In this document: positions 12,907 through 24,336 of the stretch, piece after piece
Numbering within the stretch: the stretch's first letter is position 1
Layout: every line of letters starts with the position of its first letter
NCBI GenBank assembly: GCA_963383645.1
Contig: OY726566.1
Span: 92,440,029-92,504,028 of the forward strand
Direction of reading: 5' to 3'
Source: Muscardinus avellanarius
Lineage: Eukaryota; Chordata; Mammalia; Rodentia; Gliridae
DNA length: 64,000 bases
The notes under the pieces: model-generated
The model's input: the letters and a program-made list of their open reading frames with translations, nothing else
Told to the model about the DNA's origin: nothing
The model's database searches: none
Translations under genes and position numbers: made by a program

Positions 12907-13301
12907 TTTGCTTTCACATTTTAAAAACAATTTGGGTATTCACTGGTAACACTTCCTTACGTCAGCTCTGGTATGCCCAGAGAGATCCAAGTCTGATGCT
13001 GACAGGGGATGGCCCGTACAGCTCTCTGCACTTTGCCGTGACACGTCTCTTACACACCATCTTGTCACAAGGGCTTTATGTGTTGTAATCCTGCCTGCAC
13101 AATGGACTCTCAGAGGGTTCATATGCCTTCTAATGTTCTATTTGGGGTTTAATGCGCCTAGGTTTGTGTGGAAAGAAATACAGAAATTCTTCCTCTGACA
13201 CATAGTTTTATAACTTAAAAATAACAGTAAAATCTAATGTGTATTGAACATTTATTTTTTATTATACTTGTAAGCACTTTACATGTAAAGCTTATTTCCT
13301 T

Positions 13302-13379
13302 GTGATGCTTGGGATTGAACTCAGGGTCTCAGCAAGCTGGCCACTCAAGCATCTACCACTGAGATCTACCCCCAGTCCC
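13302..13379 (-). mobile_element. ID-like SINE monomer
   Basis: gatgcttgggattgaactca ... tctaccactgagatctaccc ... ccagtccc, reversed ID. Confidence 0.7.
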
Positions 13380-13866
13380 ATGGAATATTACTTAATAAAA
13401 TGTTTTAATCACTTACATGCAAGGCAGAAAACTAGAGAACATGGTTTTCATTCATCCCAACTATAAAATGGTTACCAAGACTACACAAGTAGGAACTAGT
13501 ACCATAAGTTACTCTAGTTGGCAGATAATGACAAAGATGGTAAACGTGACACAAAGTGCTGATAATGATGGCTTTAGATCAGAAAAAAGAGGAGCATTTT
13601 TTAAAACAAAAACTAGGTATAAGAAAACTTTATTTGCTTAGTGATTTACATTTTAAGGCAAAAATTTTAAAGCTATTGTGGGAAAAAGTTCCTGCAGAAA
13701 AATAAACAGTACAACTCTCTAATTTCAAGTTCTATAATTCTCACTGAAATAATGATAAATAATAGTCTAACGATTTAAGAGCTATTAGGTATGTAACTAT
13801 TCTATCACAGTAGAACTTTGTATTTTTAAAAAGATCATTTTATTATCATCATTATTGCTGTTGTTA

Positions 13867-14069
13867 TTTTGTGGTACTAGGGATTGAACTCAGGAGCATT
13901 CTACATCTGAGATATACTCCAAGCCCTATTCCACTTTTTATTTTGAAACAGAGTCTTGCTAAGTTGTTGAGGGTCTTGCTCAGTTGCTGAGGCTGGCCTC
14001 ACATCAGTGATTCTCCTGTTTGCCTCTCAAGTACTAAGATTACAGGCTGTGTCCCAGCACTCCCAGCTA
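13867..14069 (-). mobile_element. B1-dID SINE
   Basis: ttgtggtactagggattgaa, then gaaacagagtcttgctaagt, then attacaggctgtgtcccagc and actcccagct. Confidence 0.85.
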
Positions 14070-15020
14070 AGATGTTCATTTTAAAAGTATGTCTTCCTCT
14101 TGTTGTGTGATGAACTCTAAGCTCTACACTAGTAAGACCATGCCTGCTTTCTTCATAGATAAATATTCAGAATGCAACAGAAGGCATGTCATGTAGAAGC
14201 TTCTATGGATGAATGATGCGTGGATGAAGTAGAAAAAAACTATTAATTCCAAAGTGTTTAGATGGTTTATTGCCTTAACTATAAATCGAGGGACTGAAGC
14301 TCGAGTTAATATTTTAGGCACACCCTTTGACACATCCCATCAGCTCTCATGTGGGAAGCACCAAAGTGACTGGTGCTGGTCATGAGCAGCCTCAGATGTT
14401 CTTGGCTTTCATCTCCTCTACAGTGAGTCTGGGTGGCCCTCATCAGTCATGTAATACTGCCCTTAAAACTGCAACTTAGATAGCTTCCATTTCCTGTAGC
14501 CAAAATGCACCCAACAGGATTTTACTTCCATCAGATATAACTAAGGAATCCTCCTCAAAGTGCTTCAGAGCTTGTTGCCTAAGAGGGATGGCTACGTGCA
14601 GGTTTACGGTGCTGGAGATCTGAAAGGTGAAGCCTGCAGTGCTGAGCTGGTTGTGCAGAGAGGAGACACTAAAAATCGTTTGGCCAGGCAAGACAGGTCT
14701 GTCATGCCACAGAAAGGATAGAGTGTGGTACCTTACGTAAGACTGAAGGGTTATGCTTACCTGAGATGGTCAAGTTTCCAAGAAGAAACACAGTTCTGCT
14801 ATGTCATCTTGGCCCCTGCCGTGAGGGTGAGCAGCATCCCTGTGAGCACTGCACTGCCGGTTCCCAGGTGCAAAGCTAACAAGCTCACTGCGAATCCAAA
14901 AACAACCCTCGAGGAAGCTCAGGCTAGGTCACAGCTGGGAGGGCGAGGGTGGATATAGGTATAATAAAAGTTGCTCTCAACTTCTTCTGTTTTTCTTTTT
15001 TCTTTTTCCCCCTTTTGCTT
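14070..15020. other. Intron sequence, unassigned
   Basis: No repeat or exon recognised; short frames only. Confidence 0.45.
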
Positions 15021-15098
15021 TCTGCAATTTTGGGAATCAAACCGAGAGCCCCCTGCATACGAAGCAGGCCCTCTACCACCAAGCTACACCCCCGGGCC
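15021..15098 (-). mobile_element. ID-like SINE monomer
   Basis: ttgggaatcaaaccgagagc ... gaagcaggccctctaccacc ... gctacacccccgggcc, tRNA-like reversed ID. Confidence 0.7.
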
Positions 15099-15729
15099 AA
15101 AACATTAGCGCTTGACATTCGTTCGGTGTGTGAAACCTGGGTTGCTGTTTGTACAGGAGTTGGCACCAGCGAAGTCTGAGGCAGCCACAAGAATGCCCGC
15201 GCTTCTTAAATCAACAGCAAGTCTAGGGGGTTGAAAACTACTCTGCTGCTCAATGAGTCACCGGAAAGTCTCGGAGAAGGCTATTAACGCTCACTCACAG
15301 CTTATTACAGGAAAATGACAGAAAATCAGCCCAAAGAGGAGCTGCGCAGACGCTCTGAGAGGGTTCCATGGGCAAAGCTCCCACTGCACCTGGACCTGTT
15401 ACCGCCTGGTAGCCATGTGTGACAATATGCAGAGAATGCTGCCAACCTGGGAGATTACCTGTGCTTAGAGGGCAGCCTGGTGACTGGGACCTCATTATAT
15501 ACTTTGATTGGTTGATTGCTATATGACTCAGTTGGTCTCCAGCATCCCGGCCCCACTGATAACACACTGGCCAAGGGTCCACCATGAATAACAGTTTTTA
15601 TCGCTAGGGAAATTCCAAGGGTTTATTTTGCAGGATCCTGGTACAAAGTCCAGACTTCTTTTTGGTAAGGCCAAACCCCTTAATACATATATACATAATT
15701 TTTTTTTTTTGGGGGGGGCTTGTATTATT

Positions 15730-16131
15730 TTTCTGGTACTGGCAATTAAACCTAGGAACATTCCTTTTGTTTCGAAACATGGCAATGTTGCTGGGCGTGG
15801 TGGCGCACATTTGTAATCCCCACGCTTGGGAGGCGGAGACAGGAAGATCGCGCAGGTTCATAGTAAGCCTCGCTGGGTTAAGAGACCCTGTTTCCAAATA
15901 AATAAAAAAAATATAAAATAGGTCTGGGAGTGTAGCCCGGAGGTAGAAGGGCTTCCAGGAACCCTAGTACCACAAAAAAGAAAAAGAAAAAAAAAAAAAA
16001 AGAAAAAGAAACATGGCTTCCCTAGGTTGCTAGAGTCTGGCTACATTACTAAGGCTGGCCTCAAATCTGTAATTCTCCTGTCTCAGCCTCCCACGTACTG
16101 GAACTAAAGACATTTATCACCACACCTGGAC
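15730..16131 (-). mobile_element. Older B1-dID SINE interrupted by a younger SINE
   Basis: The reversed ID half lies at 15733-15783 (tggtactggcaattaaacct). The B1 half resumes at 16018 after the insertion and ends caccacacctggacc. The two parts make one element when the insert is removed. Confidence 0.8.
15790..16007 (+). mobile_element. B1-dID SINE, young subfamily, nested
   Basis: gctgggcgtggtggcgcaca head, gtctgggagtgtagcccgga ID half and an A-rich (AAAAG)n tail. The duplication gaaacatggc at 15774-15783 and 16008-16017 proves insertion into the older SINE. Confidence 0.93.
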
Positions 16132-17325
16132 CTTAGTACATAATTTAGACAGATGAGAACAGGATCTTACAAAGACTATTACATTAAAAAGAGAAGAACA
16201 AGGAATACTAGTGAAGTTCTACGTAAGCCTAAGTAGTCTACCCCGCAGGTCCATGCTGTCTACAGACTGCAACCTATCAGAACATTAGTGTTAGTGATCC
16301 ATGCGGCTTCTCCTTCTCGAAAGGTCCCGCAGCTGGGCAGGGCGTCTCAGTAAAACCTAACTTCCTTCCCTCTATGAATCCAGCTTCTACCAATTTTCCA
16401 ATCTGCTAAGCTCTTGGTTTTGGTTCTTTTGAACCTTTTATCGAGTATTACATGCTGAATCGCACCCTCTTTCTCCTTCCATTTATTTGCTGCTGTTCTA
16501 GTGGCCAGTACCTCAAAGTGTGACTGCATTGAGGAGTCTTTAAAGAAGTGATTAAGTTGGAATGTGATCATAAGGGTGGGCTCTTGGGAGAGGAAATACC
16601 CAGGGATCAGATGGCCATCTCTAAGCCGCAAAGAGAGGCCTCAGAGGAGTCCAGTCCAGAACCACTAGAAGACAAATGTGTTAAGTCAAGTCACCCAGTC
16701 TGTAGTCCTCTGAAGCCTTGGCAAAGAGATGCACCAATCACTAGTTCATGTGCAATCTTTCAACAACTGTGCTTGTATCAGTCTCTCTTTTCTCTTTCAC
16801 TTGAAACGCCCTCCCAGCTGATGCATCAGGCTCCCGTTTTTCATGCCTCTGTCCGAATGTCAAATACCTCCTTCCAAACCTCCCACCCACGGTCAGGTTA
16901 CTGTTCTTACAGGGGCGCAAGAGTCAGGATGCCCACCCGGTCGACCACCATCTGGCGACTCCCAAGCCAGCAGCTCCGGGGCCCGTTGGCCCCTCCAGGC
17001 TGGTCCTCAGGGTCCCGCCATTCATCTTCACTAACGCTGCCACCCACCAACCAGTGTGATTTTCCTCCAGAATCTCGTTCTCTTCTGCCTACAAAGTATG
17101 TTTTTCAAGCTTCAACCAAGTCATGAGGTGTTGAGAGATTATTCTAGTCAGAATCGGTCTGGTTTATCTTACGTTTTAGTTAATTTCAAAACTGTCTTAT
17201 AACGAATACTCAGAGTGCCAAGTCAAAAATTAAAACAGTACACAGAAGATCAGTGTTATCATTAAGGGGAAAGATAAATGCAAATACAAAACATAAAAAG
17301 AAATATACAGGGAGAGAGACTTTCT
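16132..17325. other. Intron sequence, unassigned
   Basis: A 192-codon frame at 16548-17126 is the longest non-transposon frame in the window but has no recognisable domain, a biased S/P/R composition and no flanking splice context on the CHCHD3 strand. The stretch gtgattaagttggaatgtga near 16549 may be a trace of an old repeat. Confidence 0.45.
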
Positions 17326-17402
17326 TTTTTGGTGGTCCTGGGGGTTAAACTCGGGGTCTGCTCATGCGAGACAAGCACTCTCTGAGCTGAGCCGTGCCCA
17401 AC
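17326..17402 (-). mobile_element. ID-like SINE monomer
   Basis: ttggtggtcctgggggttaa ... gcgagacaagcactctctga ... gccgtgccca, reversed ID. Confidence 0.7.
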
Positions 17403-17520
17403 TGTAAAGCACCTTTCAATATCAAGGCTACATCCAATTCTTTATCTAAATTATTAAGCTATCACATTAACCTGTAAGAATAAGGTTTGTGATCCTGTGG
17501 TGGGTCTTGTTGTTGTTGTT

Positions 17521-17708
17521 TGTTTGTTTTTTGCACTGGGGATTGAACCGCTGAGCTATAGCCCAGCCCTTTTTTCTTTTGAAACAGGGTCTAAGTTGCT
17601 GGGGGTTTTGCTAAGTTGCTGACACTTAGCAAAGACACTGAGGGTTTTGCTAAGTTGCAATTGTCCTGTGTCAGCCTCTCAAGTATTAGACTTATGCGTG
17701 GTTTATGA
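17521..17708 (-). mobile_element. B1-dID SINE, rearranged
   Basis: Reversed ID fragment (actggggattgaaccgctga) and B1 half with the ttttgctaagttg motif present twice, at about 17605 and 17646. Confidence 0.7.
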
Positions 17709-17732
17709 CCCATTTATTTTCCTTTTTTCTCT

Positions 17733-17924
17733 TCTTTTGGTACTAGGGATTGAACCAAGGGGCAGTCTACCTTGGAGCTACACCCCCAGCCCTTTTTATT
17801 TTGAAACAAGGTGTCTCTGCATTTCTGAGTCTTGCTAAATTGCTGAGGCTGGCCTCAAATCTTCAATCCTCCTGTCTCAGCCTCCCAAGTACTGAAATTA
17901 CAGTTGTGTGCCACCCGCCCAGCT
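17733..17924 (-). mobile_element. B1-dID SINE
   Basis: ttggtactagggattgaacc ... ctacacccccagcccttttt ... gtgtgccacccgcccagct. Confidence 0.85.
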
Positions 17925-18420
17925 CCAGTGATCCATTTTTAAAGGGCCTCTCTCCATCACCTCTAAAAGAGATAATTGACTAAGGAAGACTACGGGGTTT
18001 TGTCTATTTAAAAATCCCTCAAAGCACCTTTTAAAAAAAAATCTTATTTTAATCAACACTAAAGTAACACTAATATTCATTACTATACAAATTGCACTGT
18101 AGCAGAAACTAATAACTCTACCTTAGGGTTTAATCATTTTATCAAATGCTTATAAACACGTACAAGGAAGGAGGTCAGAGCCCAATGCAATCTTTCAAGG
18201 AAGCCTGTCACAACACCTTTTTTTGCTTCACTAATTTGCACATGTGTTACTAACAGGGGTTATACAAGGGAATCATTTATAGACCCAGGGAAATTCTGAA
18301 TGGTGTCTTCTTACCTCCCGTGAGAACTGGCAGGAGAGAGAACGTATGAGGCTCAGGGGTCAGGGACACTTTGATCCGTCAATTACAGAACATTCAGTGA
18401 AACGACCCAAGGATGAATGG

Positions 18421-18456
18421 AGGCAGCGATTTAACATCACCTTCATGATCAAGGGC
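18421..18456 (+). repeat. 36-bp direct duplication, copy 1
   Basis: 34 of 36 positions match 18593-18628 (aggcagc-atttaacatcac core). Lies in the CHCHD3 intron about 400 bp past the donor of the 71-nt exon. Confidence 0.85.
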
Positions 18457-18592
18457 AAGTAACGTCTGTGGTTTAAATGCGTTCAAGGTAACACGTTAAG
18501 ACATAAGAACAGTTTAAATATGAGAAAGAGGGATATCCAAACTTGCCACGCCCATCACGTTATGACACAGAGTGGATGGTTTCCCTTCATAG

Positions 18593-18628
18593 AGGCAGCA
18601 ATTTAACATCACCTTCATAATCAAGGGC
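18593..18628 (+). repeat. 36-bp direct duplication, copy 2
   Basis: Second copy, offset 172 bp from the first. Two G-to-A differences, both in CG or TG contexts of copy 1. Confidence 0.85.
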
Positions 18629-18862
18629 CTTCTACGTTATATATTACTCCAGATGAAAATTCTATTACCAGTGCTTTCAATACGCCGGGTTCATGAAATA
18701 GATCGAGTTCAGATGAGCGTTCGTCAAATGCCGTTGTGTTACATGTAGACTGTGGAACAGCAGGAATTCAGGAGAAGCAGGGCAAACTCTCCACCACTCC
18801 ACAACACCCCCAGTGTTCCACACTGAGGAGAGCCGACAGTTACAACAGCTTTAAACACTCAC

Positions 18863-18933
18863 TTGAACTTGGCTTCTACCTCCTCGGCCGCTTTCTGATA
18901 CTGCTCCGTGGTGACTTTGTAGAACTCTGAGCT
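18863..18933 (-). CDS. CHCHD3: CHCHD3 internal exon (end of coiled coil, about residues 152-175)
   Basis: On the minus strand the acceptor TTTGTCCACAG precedes 71 nt, followed by a strong donor GTGAGTG. The frame continues in phase 0 from the exon at 63332-63415. It reads SSEFYKVTTEQYQKAAEEVE then AKF, and the two final bases AA start the next codon (K expected). This is the MIC19 stretch just before the CHCH domain, whose first cysteine lies about eight residues downstream in the protein. K replaces human R at about residue 157, and mouse also has K there. The phase-2 end requires the next exon to start in the matching phase. No damage is seen. Confidence 0.95.
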
Positions 18934-20009
18934 CTGTGGACAAAGACGGATAATAAAGTGTTTAATTTCACAAAATGCACAAAATGCCACAAAAGTAACA
19001 AGATTTCTCGCATAAGTAGCATGGCTACTTATAGAAATGTAAGCCATACTAAAAAAAAAAAGTACAGTCATTGGTATATGGATCAGAGTCACAGGTAAAT
19101 TTTCTTAGTTAAAATTCCCCAGTAAATTCACCATCTTTGTAAACATTCCTAACATAATTTTGAAAGATCATTTAGACCGACCTCATTTAGAATCTCCCAC
19201 TGTAAGATCACAGGATGCTCGACACCAAACAATGAAATCCCAGCATCCACACTTGCCTGCTATTTTACCAGTGTTCCAATTAGGATTTTAAAGAATCCTG
19301 CCATTAACATAATATTCTGGCTTCGAGATGGGTTCTTTATGGAAGAGAATTTGTTCTTTCACCGCTGCATGACCAAAAGAGCAGCGACATTTAGAACACA
19401 TTAGTCAGCAGGAATGGAGAGGCAGCCTTTGGTAATTTCAATACCAAAACAAAACAAAAAAAAACCCCAAATATTTCTGATCTGACATGAACCAAGCTAC
19501 AACATAAACCAAGCAGCAATGGCAAAATAATGCCTTTCTCAGGGCAGCTGACCCACTACTCTGAAAGCAACCTTACTACAGAGGGTGGCCCGCATGGATG
19601 ACCCCGCGAGCCCTGGGCCTCAGTGAAATACCCAGCACAACGCAGGCAGGGCAGCACCAAAGCACAGGACACAATACAGTCGCCCATTGTGCGCCTTCAC
19701 AACCTAATCACTCAGGCTCCACGTGCCTGGCTGGAGGTAGTTTATTTTTTTAATAAATCATTGTTGGTTGGTGAGAAAATGAAAATGAAATCCTCTTTAC
19801 ATCGGCGACCCCTTTGCATTTAACAATCTGGGCTGCCCAATGACAGTCACATCCAGGTTTGGAGGATGTAGATAAAATCAATAGGTATGTGATTAGACAG
19901 CAGAGGCGGGGTGGCTGGAGCCACGGACGGGTCACCGTTTGAGATGATGAATGGCTTTCTATCAACCCAGAGTCCCCTATGATGCTAACATTTACTATAA
20001 TCTTATTTG

Positions 20010-20555
20010 GGCTACGATTTATCTTTCTTGCACTTGATCAATAAAGATGAACAGAACAGTTGTAAGGATCGATTGCAATTTTTTTTATCATTTTCAAGCA
20101 CAAAGGTGCATTTCTGACATGAAGACAATACTCCAAGCGTCCCGCTTCTGCATTTTAAAAAATTGCGATCGGGGTGATCAACTGCACGAGTCTATTTGCT
20201 GAGTGGCTTTAATTCATCTGTAGGTCTGAAGCTATCAAGAAGCCATTTGTCTTCCCAGCTGTTTTAACTCTGGGCGATGTCACACCTTCCGATCCGTTTC
20301 GCTTATAACAGTTTCTTCCCTTAAAAATATGCACCGCTCGCGACATGTCCTTTTGAATGTTTGTCTTAAGCCTTTTATCTCTGACCTTTTTAACAATGAG
20401 GGCAGCGAAACAGACAGTTACTAATCTATCACAAGCAACGATGAGAAACTCCCAAATTGCTATGATTAACTGTCGAGTGGGCCTTGTGTTACTGAGTTAT
20501 CTATTAAAATGCCGGCAAGGCAATGACATCTTGATTAATACTTTATTTTGAGAAG
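20010..20555. other. Candidate conserved non-coding stretch
   Basis: About 550 bp free of recognised repeats, with retained CpGs (gcgatcgggg, ccgctcgcgacatg) and several homeobox-like TAAT/ATTA and GATTAA words (cttgattaatac). It is about 1.1 kb upstream, in transcript order, of the 71-nt exon. Composition only; no alignment was possible. Confidence 0.3.
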
Positions 20556-20559
20556 CGGT

Positions 20560-20765
20560 ACCGTCTGGGCAGGATGGGGTCGAAGGATCTGGTTTCTGGT
20601 TCTGTTCTGTGACCTTGAGCAGGTCTTTCACCTCCCCCCACGGCTTCCTTCCCAGTGTTATTAGCATGTAAAATATGGACGGTAATATTAGCCCTGCTTG
20701 TCTCTACCCAAAGCTGTTGTAGAAATCAAATAAGATATGCAAGAGCGCTGTGAAACCAGTTATAT
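20560..20765 (+). mobile_element. MIR (tRNA-derived ancient SINE)
   Basis: ctgtgaccttgagcaggtct, then gtaaaatatggacggtaata and caagagcgctgtgaaacc follow the MIR core order. Confidence 0.6.
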
Positions 20766-22002
20766 GCTTTTGCAGTTAAGATCAACATTTTAATAAAGTA
20801 ATCTTGGAAGAAAATAATTTGGGTTATTTCACTCTAGGTGCAAATTCTAAAGGTAAATCTGGAGGTTTTTTTTTTTTTTTAAACAAGAAAGATGTACACA
20901 AATAAGAATTCTGCTATAATACAAATTGGTGGGCTGTACTCTCCTTTATAATGTTAAATGCAGGCAAAATTATTACTGATTGTGTCAAAATTTCCCCTAG
21001 AATGTTAAACACAAAAGACCTGTAGAACAGAGTGGCCAGCAAATTTGGCATATAATTCTCAAGCTTTAGGCTTTACTTAGGCTCCGTTCTTTCAGCTCAG
21101 AGAGCAGTTTCCCATATTGCATAAAGCTGTCTAACAATCATAAGTTCCCAGAAGGCAACACCACTTAAATAAATACCAAAAGACTAAATATAAATGAATA
21201 TTCAAGATAAGCAGGTGGACAGTGTTTAATTCTTTTAAGTATTTTCTTCCTCATTCAACACCATTAGAGTCTTATTATCCCAATAATGTTTATTTTAGAA
21301 AATTAAAATCTCAAAAAGCTTTCCACCTGATATTAGAGAAAAGAAAATGCAAGGCCACGGGTACCAAGAATAACAATTATGGACAGTGTTGCCAAAGATC
21401 GGAGAGTACAGAGATCTCCTTTGATTCCAAAAACCACTGGTAAAAGTAAACACCACCCACTCAAAATCAGAAACAAAGACTCCAACGTGTTTGTCAAATG
21501 GAGAATGGATAAATACTGCCTGTTCATATAGTGGAAATATATATGGGAAAGAAAAAGAATGAACACAAACTTATTGCAGGGGGGGAAAAAAGCAAGTTGA
21601 GGAAATATGGTAGGATGCAATCTCTGCCAATTTTGGAAAGCTGAAAATTAACAAGAATACCAATTAAATTCCACCAATTGTCTCAAAGTAAGCAAGGGGG
21701 AACTGGGAAGACAGAATGGCAGGAAGGGAACATACCGGCTTCACTGCATTGCTACATTTCTGAACATAAAGTCTAGCTGCCATACTGGTTTTAAACACTT
21801 CACAGTACACACAAAAATGGTATTTATCCTGCCCGCAAAGGGACTAATAACAATTATTTGGAATATAACAAAAAGTATGTTTGGGAAGGATACATTCTGA
21901 AGAGGTTGGCTGCATAGAAATTTTATATTGCTTTATACTGAGCCACTGTGTATGCAATTACTAAACACATCATGCACTTTTATTTTTATTTGATTTTTTT
22001 TA
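20766..22002. other. Intron sequence, unassigned
   Basis: AT-rich, no exon or repeat recognised. Confidence 0.45.
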
Positions 22003-22204
22003 AAGTGGTGCTGGAGATTGAACCTATGGGAATTCTACCTTTGAGCTATACTCTCAGCCCGATTTCTTTTATTCTTTATTTTTGAAACAGAATCTAAGTT
22101 GTGGAGGGCCTCAATAAGTAGCTGAGGCTGACTGTGAACCTGTGATCCTTCTGTCTCAGCCTCCCAAGTACTGGGATTAAATGTGTGCGTCACCACACCC
22201 AGCT
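22003..22204 (-). mobile_element. B1-dID SINE
   Basis: gtggtgctggagattgaacc ... gagctatactctcagcccga ... cgtcaccacacccagct. Confidence 0.85.
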
Positions 22205-22217
22205 TTCAATTTTCAGC

Positions 22218-22345
22218 TTGAGACAGGGTTTTATTAAGTTCCTAAGGGTCTTACCAAGTTTCTTAGGCTGGTCTCAAACCTGCGATCCTCTTGTCTCAGC
22301 ATCCCAAGGACTATGATTACAGGTTTGTGCCACCATGCCCAGTTA
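22218..22345 (-). mobile_element. B1 half of a B1-dID SINE
   Basis: gcttgagacagggttttatt ... tttgtgccaccatgcccagt; the ID half is absent. It abuts the preceding SINE. Confidence 0.75.
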
Positions 22346-22357
22346 AACACAAGTACT

Positions 22358-22783
22358 GTTGATTAGCTTTTTATTGTGAAATAATTTTGCATTTATATAA
22401 AAGGGGCAAAATATAGTATGAAGGTCCTACATATCATTTAACTTTCCTTCATGTCAACATCTTAATTATAATTATCAAGTGGTAACAAGTTACAGTGCTG
22501 GTAACCAGTAGTTGTAGCCACTGGTATGAACTAAACTACAAGCTCTATTGGGGGTTCTCATAGTTGTTTCTCTTCTGTTCAAGGGCCCAGTCTTGGATCC
22601 CAGGCAGCACTTAGTTGTCTTGGCCTCTTAGTCTCTCCTAACCTCAGAGGACAGGCTGAGAAATATAATCTTGCTTCTGAAGAACACTGGTTAGGTATTT
22701 GGTAGAATGCCTCACAATTTGGGCATGTCTGATGTTTGATTTGGTGGAGTTCATGCACAATGAGGAAGAACACAGAAAGCAAT
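22358..22783. mobile_element. Ancient LINE-type repeat, left half (split by L1)
   Basis: Contains familiar interspersed-repeat text such as ttgattagctttttattgtg, ctaaactacaagctctatt and cctcacaatttgggcatgtc. It continues at 23449-23650 after the L1 insertion. I believe it is an L1M-type 3'UTR but the subfamily is not certain. Confidence 0.5.
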
Positions 22784-23448
22784 TTGGAAACAGTATGGAG
22801 GATCCTCAGAAGAATGGGAACAAATCTACCATTCGATCCAGCAATACCACTTCTGGGTATCCACCCAAAAGAAAGGAAACCAAACTACCAAACTAACGCA
22901 TGTGTATCTATGTTCATAGCTACACAATTCACCATAGCCAAACTATGGAACCAGCCAAGATGTCCATCAACGGATGAATGGATCACAAAACTGTGGGATA
23001 TGTACACAATGGAATTTTACTCAGCCATAAAAAAACTACAATTGCGGTATTTTCAGGGAAATGGATGGATCTTGAGGACATTATGCTAAGTGAGATTAGT
23101 CAGTCACAAAAAGTAAGGAATCGGGTGCTTTCCCTAATATGTGAAAGTTAGGGTGAATGGGGTTATAGAAGGAACTCCAGGTGAAGAAAGAGATCCTACA
23201 GAGGAGCAAATAAGGCAGCCTAACTGTGGGGATGGGAGGTGGGGAGAGGGAAACGATTTAAAGTGTATGATGTACTTATTCATATCGAAGTCAACCACTA
23301 AACCAAGCATGGGAGGGAGGGATGGGGAGGGAGTGAGGTGGGGGCTGGCTGGGTGATGTGTGCATTTATGCCCACACAAGTTTTTTATCCCATTATGATG
23401 TATAAGTACAATGCACCAATAAAAAAATTAATAAAAATTTTTAAAAAT
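22784..23448 (+). mobile_element. 5'-truncated L1: ORF2 C-terminus and 3'UTR
   Basis: It encodes a decayed L1 ORF2 end: a frame through about 23089 includes FDPAIPLLGIHPK, CPSTDEWITKLWDMYTMEFY and SAIKK. It then shows a G-rich 3'UTR (gggagggagggatgggga) and an AATAAA-bearing A-rich tail. A 7-bp repeat aagcaat at 22777-22783 and 23449-23455 fits a short target duplication. Removing the insert joins the two halves of an older repeat correctly, which supports these ends. Confidence 0.8.
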
Positions 23449-23650
23449 AAGCAATGTGTTCCTCTTCCACCATGACTTCAGGTGCTACGTAGTGTTGACA
23501 AATCTTTTCACTGATGTTGATCTTAATCATGTGATTAAGGTAGCGTCTGCAAGGTTTCTCCACAACAAAGCTACTATTTTTCCTTTCATAGTTATCTTGC
23601 AAGAGATACTCTGAGATTATGCAAATAGCTTGTCTCTCTTCAAAGTTCTG
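23449..23650. mobile_element. Ancient LINE-type repeat, right half
   Basis: Continuation of 22358-22783: gattaaggtagcgtctgc, aaggtttctccacaacaaag and gagattatgcaaatagc follow the same old consensus. Confidence 0.5.
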
Positions 23651-23818
23651 TCCATCACCTTATTTTCTTTTTAATCCATTAAGGAGCTGCACAAGAAAAG
23701 CCTTTATAAAAGAAACTCTTCCAAAAAGTTCTTAGGAAAGTATACATTCTCCACAGTATGATCATAAAGTACAGAACGGGAAGTAAACAGCAGAGGGGAA
23801 GTTAAAGAGCTATAGAGG

Positions 23819-24019
23819 AAGCCAAATGTGGTGGCAGAAACCTGTAATCCATTACTGGGAAGGCTGAGAGAGAAGGAACAGAGGTTCAAGACCAGCCTCA
23901 GTAACTTAGTTAGACTCTTTTAGCAACCTAGTGAGACCCTATTTCAAAAAGAAAAAGAAAATGAGGCTGAGGGTGTAACAACTTGGAGGTAGAATGTTCC
24001 TGAATTCAATCATCTCCAG
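23819..24019 (+). mobile_element. B1-dID SINE, diverged
   Basis: agccaaatgtggtggcagaa ... ctgtaatccattactgggaa ... aacttggaggtagaatgttc ... aatcatctccagt. The tail has become a (CA)n run. Confidence 0.75.
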
Positions 24020-24020
24020 T

Positions 24021-24054
<34 letters not shown>

Positions 24055-24075
24055 CACACACACGCACACACACAC
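24020..24075 (+). repeat. (CA)n microsatellite with CG interruptions
   Basis: About 28 units with three CG steps; grew from the SINE tail. Confidence 0.95.
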
Positions 24076-24336
24076 GAGCTGCAAAGGGAAGTCAGGAGAA
24101 CTGAGCTACCATCAAGTGGGACTTGCCACTCTGTTGCATTGTGGGAATATCCTTCCTGCTGCTGTAGGCCAACATCAGTAGATTAAGAGGTAATAGCCAC
24201 TATTGAAAGGATATGGCAGACTGGCTCTTGACAGAAGTGGAAAAAGGAGAAAGAGTAGTTTTCAATGTTCCATTAGGGGCTGCCTGTGCACTAGACCCAG
24301 GATTTTAGAAAGCAACCCCAACTCTTGCTCTACTCT

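Larger units (their letters stand above)
17925..18862. other. Intron sequence next to the 71-nt exon
   Basis: Unassigned apart from the 36-bp direct duplication. Contains the donor-proximal intron of CHCHD3. Confidence 0.5.

Noticed and set aside
15021..15098. A tRNA gene
   Set aside because: tRNA-like boxes come from an ID SINE; no complete cloverleaf or acceptor stem, and similar copies are repeated at 2319, 13302 and 17326.
16440..16700. DNA transposon or LTR fragment
   Set aside because: Only one short stretch (gtgattaagttggaatgtga) looks familiar; not enough to name a repeat.
16548..17126. 192-codon open frame on the plus strand
   Set aside because: No domain, no homology I recognise, low-complexity S/P/R composition, opposite to CHCHD3, no promoter or splice context; expected by chance in GC-richer DNA.
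22736..23089. 117-codon plus-strand frame as a gene
   Set aside because: It is the 5'-truncated C-terminal end of L1 ORF2, already inside the L1 insertion.
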